A DNA stretch of 64,000 nucleotides. Source: JAIBJN01 sp963699495. GTDB lineage: Bacteria; Actinomycetota; Thermoleophilia; Gaiellales; Gaiellaceae. Shown here piece after piece: positions 1 to 7,984 of the stretch. Both the position numbers and the translations under genes were made by a program. Location: the NCBI GenBank assembly GCA_963699495.1, contig CAVOUB010000008.1, positions 248,001 to 312,000 on the forward strand. Direction: 5' to 3'. Position 1 is the stretch's first letter, and each line of letters begins with the position of its first letter. The notes under the pieces were generated by a model that was given only the letters and a program-made list of their open reading frames with translations, searched no databases and was not told the origin of the DNA.

Positions 1-1
1 C

Positions 2-468
2 CGGGGAGACCGGGTCATTCTCCGGAACCTGTCGACCGGCCAGTCCATCCTCCTCGACCAGACATCGTTCAGAACGAGGTCGAGCGCCGTACCGGGAACT
101 GTGAGCGGGAACTACGCAGTCTGGCATCGTTGCGCGCGTCTCTGCAACGTCTTCCTCTACGACATCTCTGCGCAGACGAAGACGCGCGATCACGAACCAG
201 CCTGGCCGCCACCATTACGTCCGCGTCGGTCACGGACGACGGAACGGTCTACTTCATGCGGAGCGGGCGTGGCTGCGGAGTGTTGGTGCAGCTTGTTCGG
301 CACGCGCCTGGCGGGTCGAACACCGTCCTGCGCCTCCTTGCCACGGAGGTGGGACTCCAGCGCAGGTGCACGCGCTCGAGAACGGCGACGGGACGACGTC
401 GGCTGTTCTACGACCGTGTCCACTGCCGGACGTCCGCCTGGGACGTCCTGAAGGTCGTCGACCCGTAA
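2..468 (+). pseudogene. Decayed beta-propeller (TolB/WD40-like) protein, C-terminal part
   Basis: The left edge holds the 3' end of a gene read in shifting frames. One frame gives GNYAVWHRCARLCNVFLYDI (about 104-163). Another gives SVTDDGTVYFMRSGRGCG (about 217-270). A third gives ENGDGTT near 378. The first two then resume as RTSAWDVLKVVDP before a TAA at 466-468. Joined, these pieces read as one secreted beta-propeller-like repeat protein, a type I associate with actinobacteria (from memory, not searched). At least three indels are needed, so it is a pseudogene or an error-rich stretch. The 5' part lies outside the window. Confidence 0.55.
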
Positions 469-482
469 GGACGCGCCTCCTG

Positions 483-504
483 GGAGCCGGCTCCGACCGG
501 CTCC
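483..504. terminator. Hairpin after the propeller remnant
   Basis: A perfect 8-bp stem GGAGCCGG / CCGGCTCC with a 6-base loop lies 15 bases after the TAA of the broken propeller gene. No T-run follows, so it is a terminator-like structure at best. Confidence 0.4.
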
Positions 505-621
505 TGCAGCGGGCCGCGAGGGCTGCGGCTTTCCCGCACGTGCTACCGGGCCGCTGCGGATGACGACCGCCCGGCAGCCGGACAGAGTCGAGGGCGACAA
601 CACGACTGAAGGAGGCCGCTC

Positions 622-786
622 ATGACCCTGATCTGGTTCGTGATCTGGCTCATCTCGAACATCGTCGGCGACGACGAGCCGCTCACATTCGATCCCGTCA
701 ACTGGTGGACGGGGACGCTGATCCTCGTGATCGCCCTCGACCTCGCCGCGGCGCACGCGCCGACGGTCATCAAGGCACAGCGCTAG
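622..786 (+). CDS. Small membrane protein, 54 aa
   Basis: The ATG at 622 has a strong Shine-Dalgarno (GGAGG at 611-615). The 54-residue product starts with a hydrophobic stretch (MTLIWFVIWLISNIVG), then a short acidic/NWW segment, then a second hydrophobic stretch (TGTLILVIALDLAAAHA). It is probably a two-pass membrane peptide of unknown function. It converges on the ABC permease gene and the two TAG stops share one CTAG (783-786). Strong ribosome-site quality and hydrophobic pattern argue that it is real. Confidence 0.65.
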   Translation: MTLIWFVIWLISNIVGDDEPLTFDPVNWWTGTLILVIALDLAAAHAPTVIKAQR

Positions 787-1583
787 TCGACCAGCTTGCG
801 CACCATCGCGTGGATGGCGATGCGCCAGGTCGCCAGCCCGAACGCGACCAGCATCCCCAGGCGGGCGAGGTCGACCCAGCCCTCCCAGCCGAAGACGGCG
901 CTGCGAACGAGCTCGACGCACTGGTACAGCGGGTTGAGGTTGGCCAGGACCTGGGCCCAATCCGGCAGCGTGCTGATGGGGAAGAACGTGCCCGCGACGA
1001 GGAAGAGCGGCGTGAGCACCGCGCTGACGACGTAGCTGAAGTTCTCGATCGACTTGGCGAAGCCGGCGATCGCGATGCCGAAGCAGGCCCAGCCGTACCC
1101 GGAGACGAAGGCGATTGCGGGGACGGCCAGCATGCCCCACGAAGCCTCCAGGCCGAAAGGGATCGCGACGAGCATCGGCACGCAGCCGAAGATGCTCGTC
1201 CGCGCGGCGATCCACAGGGCCTCGGCGGTGACGAGCTCCTCCGTGTCCACGGGCGCCGCGAGGATCGCGTCGTAGGTGCGCTGGAACTGGTACTTGACGA
1301 ACGTCCCGAACATCGCCGGGAAGGCACTCGAGAAGAGCACGGCCGTCGCCACGATCCCGGTCCCGATGAAGTCGACGTAGTCGTAGTTGCCCACCCGGCT
1401 GACCAGCGAGCCGAACCCGAAGCCGAACGCGAGCAGGTAGATGGTCGGCTCGACGGTCGAGGAGAAGGTCGCGGAGCGCCAGTACGAGGAGAAGTTCACG
1501 ACCTCCCGCACGAGCACCCCGGTGATCGCCGGGCGCTCCAGGCGGCCGAGCGTCGAGCTGGGGGCGGGCCTGGCGCTCATCAT
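783..1583 (-). CDS. ABC-2 type exporter permease (DrrB-like)
   Basis: A 266-residue integral membrane protein with about six hydrophobic segments and the ABC-2 permease layout (YLLAFGFGFGSLV, FMPAMFGTFVKYQFQRTYDAILAAP region, LTPLFLVAGTFFPI, LNPLYQCVELVR). It forms the membrane channel of an exporter with the ATPase immediately upstream. Its start overlaps the ATPase stop as ATGA; two adjacent ATGs (1583 and 1580) are possible starts. The family includes daunorubicin-type drug and polysaccharide or lipid exporters; the substrate here is not determinable. Confidence 0.9.
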   Translation of the reverse strand: MMSARPAPSSTLGRLERPAITGVLVREVVNFSSYWRSATFSSTVEPTIYLLAFGFGFGSLVSRVGNYDYVDFIGTGIVATAVLFSSAFPAMFGTFVKYQFQRTYDAILAAPVDTEELVTAEALWIAARTSIFGCVPMLVAIPFGLEASWGMLAVPAIAFVSGYGWACFGIAIAGFAKSIENFSYVVSAVLTPLFLVAGTFFPISTLPDWAQVLANLNPLYQCVELVRSAVFGWEGWVDLARLGMLVAFGLATWRIAIHAMVRKLVD

Positions 1584-2479
1584 TCGATCTCCTCTCCGGT
1601 GAGCAGGACGAACACGTCCTCGAGGTTGGCCGGCCGCCGCTCGCCCTCGGGCGCACGGCCGTCGGAGCCCTCGATGCCGAGCACCGAGATGCTCGTGCCC
1701 GTCCGGCGGGTGGAGAACCCCGCCGCCCGGGCGGCCAGCTCCGCCTCCACGAGCTTCGCCGGCGGGCCGTAGACCTCGACCGCCTCCCGCCCGGCGTGCT
1801 CGGCGACGAGCTGAGACGGGGCCCCGGCCGCGACCGCGCTTCCGTGCGACATGATCAGCACCGTGTCTGCGAGGCGCTGCGCCTCCTCGATGTAGTGCGT
1901 CGACATGAGGATGGTCGTGCCCTCCGCCCGCAGAGCGTCGATCAGCGCCCACAGCTCCTGCCGCACCTGCGGGTCCAGGCCGACCGTGGGCTCGTCGAGG
2001 AGGACGAGCCGGGGGCGGTGGACGAGCGCGCGGGCGATGAGCAGGCGCCTGCGCATCCCGCCGGAGAGCTTGTCCACCCGGGTGTCGCGCCGGTCGACGA
2101 GGTTGGCCATCTCGAGAGCCCGCTCGACCGCGGGCCGCCGGTCGGCGCGGCCGATCCGGTACAGGTGGGCGAAGACGAGCAGGTTCTGCTCGACGGTCAG
2201 CATCGTGTCCAGGTTGTCGAGCTGCGGGGCGACACCGCACTGGGCGCGGGCGGCCTTCGATTCCTCGGGCAGCCGGAACCCGAGGACCTCGAGCTCGCCC
2301 TCGTCCGCGATCGCCTGAGCCGTGAGGAGGCGCATGGTCGTCGACTTGCCGGCGCCGTTCGGCCCGAGCAGGCCGACGCAGGTGCCCTCGGGCACGTCGA
2401 GGTCGAGCCCGTTCACGGCGGTGATCGCCCCGTAGCGCTTGACCACGCCGCGCAGGCGGATGGCGAGCTGGTCGCTCAT
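1580..2479 (-). CDS. ABC exporter ATPase (DrrA-like)
   Basis: A 299-residue ATP-binding subunit. Walker A GPNGAGKST is at residues 39-47, the signature is LSGGMRRR, Walker B is LVLLDEPTVGLDP and the switch histidine lies in MSTHYIEEAQ. The C-terminal extension of about 80 residues is typical of DrrA-type exporters. It is translated first in a two-gene unit and couples to the permease by an ATGA overlap. Likely role: powering export of a hydrophobic compound or lipid. Confidence 0.92.
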   Translation of the reverse strand: MSDQLAIRLRGVVKRYGAITAVNGLDLDVPEGTCVGLLGPNGAGKSTTMRLLTAQAIADEGELEVLGFRLPEESKAARAQCGVAPQLDNLDTMLTVEQNLLVFAHLYRIGRADRRPAVERALEMANLVDRRDTRVDKLSGGMRRRLLIARALVHRPRLVLLDEPTVGLDPQVRQELWALIDALRAEGTTILMSTHYIEEAQRLADTVLIMSHGSAVAAGAPSQLVAEHAGREAVEVYGPPAKLVEAELAARAAGFSTRRTGTSISVLGIEGSDGRAPEGERRPANLEDVFVLLTGEEIE

Positions 2480-2507
2480 GGCGTCAGCTTGCCAGCCGGG
2501 CGCTGCC

Positions 2508-3947
2508 CTACGCGACCTCGGTGGCCGGCTCCGTCTCGCCGTGCGGGCTCGGCACGGTCGCCTTGAGCAGGACGCCGGCGAGCACGGCCGCCCCGACGGT
2601 GAAGAGCGCGCCGACGAGGAAGGCGACGTGGTAGCCGCCGTTCGTCGCCGCGAGCGCCGTCTCGCCCGCAGACTCCAGGCTGTCGGTCCGGGAGGCGGCG
2701 AGGCTGGCCAGCACGGCGAGCCCGAGCGCGCCGCCCATCATGAACGACGTGTTGACGACGCCCGAGGCGAGCCCGGCCTCCTGCGGCTCCACCCCGCTCA
2801 TGGCCGCGAGCAGGATCGGGTTGAACGCGATCCCGGCCCCGACGCCGATGGCGAGCGTCGCGGGCAGAACGTCGGCCGCGAAGCTCCCGTCCACCGGCGC
2901 CCGCGCGAAGAGCAGCAGCGAGAGCGCCATCAGCGAGAGGCCCGCAAGGAGAGGCGGTTTGATACCGAAGCGCATCACGAGCCTGTCGGAGTAGAGCGAG
3001 CACACGCCCCAGACCACCATCCCGGGCAGGTACGCGAGCCCGACCTCGAGCGGCGTGTAGCCGAGCACCTGCTGCAGGTACAACGCCGAGAAGAAGAAGT
3101 AGGCGAACATCCCGGCGGCCATGAGCACGCCGACGCCGTTCGCGGAGGACACGTCGCGGTTGCGGAAGATGCCGAGCGGGACGAGCGGGGCGGCGACACG
3201 CGTCTCGATGACGAGGAAGGCGGCCAGGAGCACGAGGGCGCCGGCGAGCAGGCCGAGCGTCTCCGCCGTCAGCCAGCCTGTCTCGTTCCCGTTCACGATC
3301 GCGTAGACGGCGAGCATCAGCGAGCCGGTGATGGTCAGCGCGCCGCCGAGGTCGAGGCGCGCGGCCCCGGCGAGACCGGGTGCCTCCGGCAGGAGCCGCA
3401 GCGAGAGCGCGAAGACGACGGCCCCGACCGGGATGTTGATGAAGAAGATCCAGTGCCAGGAGAGGATGTCGGTGAGGACGCCGCCGAGCAGCACCCCGGC
3501 GACCCCGCCCCCCGAGAGGACGAAGCCGAAGATCCCCATCGCCTTCGCGCGGTCGGCCGGCTCGGTGAAGAGCGTCATCACGAGCGAGAGCGCCACCGCC
3601 GCGACGAGCGCGCCCCCGAGCCCCTGTACCGCCCGCGCGGCGATCAGCTGGGTCTGCGAGGTCGAGAGCCCGCAGGCGAACGACGCCGTCGTGAAGAGCC
3701 CGATCCCGATCAGGAACATGCGGCGCTGCCCGAAGAGGTCGCCGAGCCGCCCACCCAGCAGCAGGAAGCCGCCGAAGGTGAGCAGGTATGCGTTCACGAT
3801 CCAGGCCAGCGAGGTCTGGGAGAAGCCGAGGTCGTCCCGGATCGTCGGCAGGGCGACGTTCACGATCGTCCCGTCCAGGACGATCATCAGATCGCCGAGG
3901 CAGAGGACGTACAGCGCAAGCCAGCGGGTTCGGCTATCCAGGGTCAT
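2508..3947 (-). CDS. MFS multidrug transporter, DHA2 (EmrB/QacA) type
   Basis: A 479-residue transporter with the 14-helix DHA2 pattern. Motif A is GGRLGDLFGQRRMF between helices 2 and 3. The motif C region follows as LSGGGVAGVLLGGVLTD. The product should be a proton-coupled exporter of cationic or amphipathic compounds. A purine-rich ribosome site precedes the ATG. It sits 28 bases upstream of the ABC ATPase on the same strand, so all three may be co-transcribed as an efflux block. Confidence 0.92.
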   Translation of the reverse strand: MTLDSRTRWLALYVLCLGDLMIVLDGTIVNVALPTIRDDLGFSQTSLAWIVNAYLLTFGGFLLLGGRLGDLFGQRRMFLIGIGLFTTASFACGLSTSQTQLIAARAVQGLGGALVAAVALSLVMTLFTEPADRAKAMGIFGFVLSGGGVAGVLLGGVLTDILSWHWIFFINIPVGAVVFALSLRLLPEAPGLAGAARLDLGGALTITGSLMLAVYAIVNGNETGWLTAETLGLLAGALVLLAAFLVIETRVAAPLVPLGIFRNRDVSSANGVGVLMAAGMFAYFFFSALYLQQVLGYTPLEVGLAYLPGMVVWGVCSLYSDRLVMRFGIKPPLLAGLSLMALSLLLFARAPVDGSFAADVLPATLAIGVGAGIAFNPILLAAMSGVEPQEAGLASGVVNTSFMMGGALGLAVLASLAASRTDSLESAGETALAATNGGYHVAFLVGALFTVGAAVLAGVLLKATVPSPHGETEPATEVA

Positions 3948-4060
3948 TCCTGCTTTCCTTTCCGTGCGGGTCGGTCTCGATGGTTAGACCGCCTCACGGC
4001 GCGGAACTCATCGATCGGTCCATCGATGATTTTTATCGGTCCGGACAGTCCTTCTCGCAG

Positions 4061-4438
4061 ATGGCCGCCCCGGAGCCGAGCACGATCGACCTCGCCCTCG
4101 GCGGCCGAATCGCCCGTTCAGACCTGCCCGAGCTCTGCGAGCGACTGCGCCTCCTCCTGGAGACGAGCGGCGCCGCGGTCGTGCTCTGCGACGTGAGCGG
4201 GCTGGTCGACGTGGACGCGGTCGCCCTCGATGCGCTCGCGCGGCTCCAGCTCACCGCGAGGCGGCTCGGCAGCCGGGTCTGCTTCTGCCACGCGTCGGAC
4301 GAGCTGGTTCGGCTGCTGGTCTTCGCGGGCCTGGCCGAGGTGTGCGGGCTACGACTCGAACTGCAGGGGCAGGCCGAAGAGCGGGAACAGCGTCTCGGTG
4401 TCGAGGAAGAAGGTGAACTCGGCGACCCGCCCGTCTGA
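4061..4438 (+). CDS. STAS-domain protein (anti-anti-sigma-like)
   Basis: The 125-residue reading from the ATG at 4061 has a STAS-like pattern: a first beta strand (STIDLALGGRI), helix (LPELCERLRLLLE), strand (AAVVLCDVSGL) and the loop DVDAVALDALARLQ where anti-sigma antagonists carry a phosphorylatable Ser or Thr. Here the usual Ser is replaced around DVDAVA, so regulation by phosphorylation is doubtful. An ATG at 3980 would extend the N-terminus by 27 residues. The last 90 bases are antisense to the sigma factor gene. Confidence 0.6.
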   Translation: MAAPEPSTIDLALGGRIARSDLPELCERLRLLLETSGAAVVLCDVSGLVDVDAVALDALARLQLTARRLGSRVCFCHASDELVRLLVFAGLAEVCGLRLELQGQAEEREQRLGVEEEGELGDPPV

Positions 4439-5347
4439 GAGCTCCAGCACCTGGAGCGCCCACGGCTCGTAGCCGTCGCCGGCCGCGTTGGGCTTGTACT
4501 GCCCGAACGCGGGCGAGCCGTTCGCAGTCATCGTGGGAATGACACGCGATCCGCGACAGCCGGCACCGGGCCCCACCCACCAGCGAAGGATGTCGTCACG
4601 GCCGCTGAGCCACAGCTCGTACGGCGGCATCGACTGCGTCGCGTCGTCTCGGATCAGCGAGGTGAGCGCCTCCATGTCGTAGCGCTCGAACGCCTCGACA
4701 TAGCGGGCCAGGAGCTCACGATCCGCCTCGTCCAGCGGGGGCGACTGCTCGAAGGCGCTGACGTTGCTCTCCGCCAGAGTCGAGCGGGCGCGCTGGAGCG
4801 CGCTGTTGACCGAGGCGACGCTCGTTTCGAGCAGCTCCGCGACCTCGGAAGCCTTCCACCGCAAGACCTCGCAGAGGATCAGCACCGCCCGCTGGCGCGG
4901 GGGCAGGTGCTGCAGCGCGGCCACGAACGCGAGGCGAATCGTCTCGCGCGCCACGGCCACCTCCGCTGGATCGCCGTCCGCCGGCACGACGAGGCCGTCG
5001 GGTATCGGCTGCAGCCACGTGTCCCCCGGCAAGATGTCGCCGATCGGGCCGTCGGGCGAGCGGGCGGGACCGAGGTCCATCGGCCGAGCACGCCGCTCGC
5101 GGCCGCTCAGCATGTCGAGACAGACGTTCGTCGCGATGCGGTAGAGCCACGAGCGCAGGGCGGCGCGGCCCTCGAAGCGGTCGATGCCACGCCAGGCGCG
5201 CAGGAACGTCTCCTGCACCGCGTCCTCGGCCTCGAACGCCGAGCCGAGCATCCGGTAGCAGTACGCCGTCAGCTCCACCCGATGCTGCTCGAGCCGATGC
5301 TCGAGATCGGCGGGAGCCGGCTCGGTCCTCATGGGCGACTTCTCCAT
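4349..5347 (-). CDS. Large ECF sigma-70 factor with SnoaL-like C-terminus (TIGR02960/SigG-like)
   Basis: The 332-residue product has sigma region 2 (YRMLGSAFEAEDAVQETFLR), region 4 (LPPRQRAVLILCEVLRWKAS, then SVNSALQRAR) and a C-terminal SnoaL/NTF2-like domain of about 120 residues. This arrangement matches the TIGR02960 group to which SigG belongs. The tail often regulates the sigma factor in place of a separate anti-sigma. Two starts compete: ATG 5347, placed 7 bases after a -10-like TACCAT, and ATG 5332, preceded by GGAG. The 3' end overlaps the STAS gene by 90 bases. Confidence 0.88.
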   Translation of the reverse strand: MEKSPMRTEPAPADLEHRLEQHRVELTAYCYRMLGSAFEAEDAVQETFLRAWRGIDRFEGRAALRSWLYRIATNVCLDMLSGRERRARPMDLGPARSPDGPIGDILPGDTWLQPIPDGLVVPADGDPAEVAVARETIRLAFVAALQHLPPRQRAVLILCEVLRWKASEVAELLETSVASVNSALQRARSTLAESNVSAFEQSPPLDEADRELLARYVEAFERYDMEALTSLIRDDATQSMPPYELWLSGRDDILRWWVGPGAGCRGSRVIPTMTANGSPAFGQYKPNAAGDGYEPWALQVLELSDGRVAEFTFFLDTETLFPLFGLPLQFES

Positions 5348-5354
5348 CGGATTG

Positions 5355-5360
5355 ATGGTA
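5355..5360 (-). promoter_or_regulatory. -10 box for the large sigma factor
   Basis: TACCAT lies 7 bases before the ATG at 5347, so transcription would start at or next to the start codon. No good -35 was seen. Confidence 0.4.
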
Positions 5361-5597
5361 CCGAGCCTGTGCCGGGCTCCGCCGTCCGGCTCGGGCCAGC
5401 AAGGAGCACCGCTCCGGGCTTCCCGTGCGACCTCCACACCATCGGCGTCGTCACGAACGAGACGGGAAGGCTGGCGGGCTTGTGCGGCGTCATCACCTTC
5501 GACGACGTCGCTACAAGGGCAAGCTCCACTGACGCAAGCCGTTTCCATTTCAAGCGGTGGTCAGGTGCGCCGAGATGCCCTCAGGCGAGGCGAGGTC

Positions 5598-5616
5598 GGT
5601 AGCAAGACCGGTAGCG
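5598..5616. repeat. Dispersed repeat, copy 1
   Basis: GGTAGCAAGACCGGTAGCG matches 17 of 19 bases at 23406-23424 (GGTAGCGAAACCGGTAGCG). Each copy contains an internal GGTAGC direct repeat. Confidence 0.45.
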
Positions 5617-5714
5617 AGTCGGCGCCCGCCGGCTACGGCTCCACCACATCCTCACCATATCTCTCCCAAACGGAGACCCTGCGCCCCCCGGCGGGCGAGG
5701 TAGCGTCGTTTCCG

Positions 5715-5804
5715 ATGCGGAATCATTCATCCGGTGTCCGCGAGGATGTCGCTTACGCCATTCTCGGGCTCGCGCTGATCGTCATCGGTGCGCTCGTCGG
5801 CTAG
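5715..5804 (+). CDS. Possible 29-residue single-pass membrane peptide
   Basis: ATG 5715 to TAG 5804 encodes a short basic-polar head followed by a hydrophobic segment (VAYAILGLALIVIGALVG). It ends 12 bases before the next gene, so it could be the first cistron of a small unit. There is no clear ribosome site, and length alone makes this weak. Confidence 0.25.
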   Translation: MRNHSSGVREDVAYAILGLALIVIGALVG

Positions 5805-5816
5805 GTCGAGGAGACG

Positions 5817-6200
5817 ATGGAGGCGGAGACTCCCCTGGCGCCCGAAAGGGACGCGGCCGAGGAAGAACGGAAAGCCGAGCTCCCTGTCGAGATCGACGGA
5901 ACCTCTCCCGGCGAGGACGACCACACCAGACGGCTGAGCATTCCACACCCTGGTCAGAGAACGAGGCTCTTGATGACGCCACAGGAACTCGATCGTCAGA
6001 CAATCAGGGTCCTCGACAACCTGCAGCGGGAACTCGGAGACTTCCTTTCTCCCGATCAAGTCAGAGCGGTCGGGCACGATCACTACGAGCGGCTGCGCCG
6101 AAACGCCACCATCAACGACTTCATCCCGCTCCTCGTCTACCGCTACACGAAAGAGGATCTGTACTACAGCCGACGAGACGAGCTACACGACGCAGCCTGA
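5817..6200 (+). CDS. Three-helix-bundle dimerization-domain protein, 127 aa
   Basis: The N-terminal 50 residues are charged and probably disordered. The C-terminal 75 residues (QTIRVLDNLQRELGDFLSPD, then VRAVGHDHYERLR and FIPLLVYRYTKEDLYY) resemble the small three-helix domain found at the start of some actinobacterial arsenate-reductase-like phosphatases and as free-standing proteins. GAGGAG precedes the ATG by 3 bases. A shorter start at the internal MTPQELDRQ is possible. The function of stand-alone versions is unknown. Confidence 0.65.
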   Translation: MEAETPLAPERDAAEEERKAELPVEIDGTSPGEDDHTRRLSIPHPGQRTRLLMTPQELDRQTIRVLDNLQRELGDFLSPDQVRAVGHDHYERLRRNATINDFIPLLVYRYTKEDLYYSRRDELHDAA

Positions 6201-6300
6201 GATCGCGGGTCGCAGCTGCCGGGTGGCGGGCCAGCAAGCGGCTCCCGATTGCCTCCTGCGCGGGCCTTTTGGACGGGCCGCGTAGGGGCGCCGAGTCTGG

Positions 6301-6939
6301 TTACGTGCGCCTGCCGTAATCGCCAAGCCCGCCCTCGAGGAGAGCCAGGGCGTGTTCCCCCGCTGCGCGGATCTCGGAGGCGAAGTTGGCGCTGCTCTTT
6401 CGTACCAACGCTCGCCGACGGGCGAAATCGATCAGCGAGCGATGGAAGGCCATCATCGCTTCTGCGGCGATACGCGGCTCGATCTCGTCGGGGGCTGCTT
6501 CGGTTTCTTCCGCAAGCAGCGCCGCCAGTGCGTCTGTGTACTTGGCGACCACCTGCCGCTCACGGGCCATCAGCGAAGGGCTCGCGGTCGTGAGTTGCGT
6601 CAGTTCGGCTACCCGGCGCCTGCCGTCGCCCGTCGCGGCACTGTCCGCGCGCTCCAGGATGAAGCGGACGAACGCGCGCAAGACCGACTCGCCCTCGGGC
6701 CGCTCCCGCACCGCGGCCAAGAGCTCGTGCTCGAATGCGTCCATGCGCTCGTAGACGAGATCCTCTTTCGTCGGAAAGTGGTTGAAGACAGTCGCCTCGG
6801 AGACATCGGCGGCACGGGCGACCTCGGCGACGCTGACCTGGTCAAAGCCACGCTCGAGAAAGAGGCGCATCGCGGCACCTCGGATCGCCCTGCGGGTCTG
6901 CTGCTTCTTCCGCTCGCGAAGACCAAGCTCGGTGTTCAT
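6301..6939 (-). CDS. TetR-family transcriptional regulator
   Basis: The 212-residue product begins with a canonical TetR helix-turn-helix (RRAIRGAAMRLFLERGFDQV, then VAEVARAADVSEATVFNHFP, KEDLVYERM), followed by a divergent ligand-binding domain. It is transcribed away from the ABC transporter pair that starts 61 bases away, so it most likely represses that pair and itself. The ATG at 6939 lies 8 bases after a -10-like TATCCT; a TTG at 6948 would add three residues. Confidence 0.92.
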   Translation of the reverse strand: MNTELGLRERKKQQTRRAIRGAAMRLFLERGFDQVSVAEVARAADVSEATVFNHFPTKEDLVYERMDAFEHELLAAVRERPEGESVLRAFVRFILERADSAATGDGRRRVAELTQLTTASPSLMARERQVVAKYTDALAALLAEETEAAPDEIEPRIAAEAMMAFHRSLIDFARRRALVRKSSANFASEIRAAGEHALALLEGGLGDYGRRT

Positions 6940-6947
6940 GCCCCGCA

Positions 6948-6953
6948 AGGATA
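6948..6953 (-). promoter_or_regulatory. -10 box of the TetR gene
   Basis: TATCCT on the minus strand ends 8 bases before the ATG at 6939, giving a nearly leaderless transcript. It faces the ABC operon promoter, so one bound repressor could cover both. Confidence 0.45.
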
Positions 6954-6964
6954 GCCGAAGAGTC

Positions 6965-6994
6965 TTGCGACCATAAGTTTAGATCTGCTATAAA
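6965..6994 (+). promoter_or_regulatory. Promoter of the ABC operon (leaderless)
   Basis: A -35-like TTGCGA (6965-6970) is followed after 18 bases by TATAAA (6989-6994). The GTG start at 7001 lies 6 bases further, where transcription should begin. No Shine-Dalgarno is present, consistent with a leaderless message. Confidence 0.6.
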
Positions 6995-7000
6995 GTTGGG

Positions 7001-7984
7001 GTGACCCAAGTTAAGCACGATTCACGCCAGCTCGACGTCGCCTCCGGCGGTACGGGCGCTGGGCGCCCGGCGGCACTGATCACCAAAGGCCTCACCAAGC
7101 GGTACGGTCGCCGACTCGCGGTCGACGCGCTGAGCCTCGAGGTTCCGACCGGCGTCGTGGCAGGCTTCATCGGGCCGAACGGCGCGGGCAAGACGACCAC
7201 GATGGCGATGCTGCTCGGGCTGGTGCGCCCGACGGCCGGCACGGGAACTGTGCTCGGCGCAAGCATGGAGGATCCCGCCTCGTACCTCGGCCGGGTCGGC
7301 GCACTGATCGAAGCCCCGGCGTTCTGGCCGGGCCTCAGCGGCATCGAGAACCTCCGGGCGCTGTCCACCCTCGGCGGCCACGACGCGAGCCGCATCCCCG
7401 AGCTGCTCGCCCTCGTCGGACTGGACGCGCGAGGCTCGGACCGGTTCGGCCAGTACTCGTTCGGAATGAAGCAGCGCCTGGGCATCGCCGCCGCCCTCCT
7501 CGGCGACCCGGCGCTGCTCGTGTTGGACGAGCCCACCAACGGCCTCGACCCGGCGGGGATCAACGAGATGCGCGAGTTCATTCGCTCGATCGGCGACGGC
7601 GAGCGGACCGTGCTCGTTTCCTCGCACATCCTGAGCGAGCTCGAGCAGGTCTGCGACTGGCTGATCGTCATCGACCAGGGCGCGCTCGTATACCAGGGTC
7701 CGGCCCAAGGGTTCCTCGGCGAGGCCGGCACCGTGATCGCGCTGGCCCCGGAGCACCTCGACGACCTCGAGCGGCTGGCCGTCCTCATCCGGGCGGACGG
7801 GCACGACCCGCGCCCCGAGGGCGCCGAGCTGATCGTTTCGGTCGCGGAGGACGACCCCAGAATGGTGGCGTTGGCCCTGAACAAGGCCGCGATCGCGCAG
7901 GACATCGTCCTCGCCGAGCTGCACGTGCGCCGGCCGAGCCTCGAATCCCACTACCTCGCCGTCGTCGAAGAGCGTGAACGATGA
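7001..7984 (+). CDS. ABC-2 transporter ATPase (BcrA/CcmA-like)
   Basis: A 327-residue ATPase with Walker A GPNGAGKTT near residues 59-67, signature YSFGMKQRLG, Walker B LLVLDEPTNGLDP and switch region SSHILSELEQ. The YSFGMKQR form of the signature is typical of bacitracin-type and other lantibiotic/antibiotic-resistance exporters. The N-terminal 25 residues precede the domain and are low complexity. It overlaps the permease by ATGA and is probably controlled by the divergent TetR gene. It could export or protect against an antimicrobial. Confidence 0.93.
   Translation: MTQVKHDSRQLDVASGGTGAGRPAALITKGLTKRYGRRLAVDALSLEVPTGVVAGFIGPNGAGKTTTMAMLLGLVRPTAGTGTVLGASMEDPASYLGRVGALIEAPAFWPGLSGIENLRALSTLGGHDASRIPELLALVGLDARGSDRFGQYSFGMKQRLGIAAALLGDPALLVLDEPTNGLDPAGINEMREFIRSIGDGERTVLVSSHILSELEQVCDWLIVIDQGALVYQGPAQGFLGEAGTVIALAPEHLDDLERLAVLIRADGHDPRPEGAELIVSVAEDDPRMVALALNKAAIAQDIVLAELHVRRPSLESHYLAVVEERER

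Larger units (their letters stand above)
5348..5714. other. Intergenic stretch between sigma factor and small ORFs
   Basis: Apart from the sigma factor -10 box and one dispersed repeat (5598-5616), nothing recognisable was found here. Open frames on either strand show no ribosome site or familiar sequence. Confidence 0.5.

Noticed and set aside
2439..4196. 585-residue plus-strand frame opposite the MFS gene
   Set aside because: Antisense shadow, highly charged and repetitive, with no family features.
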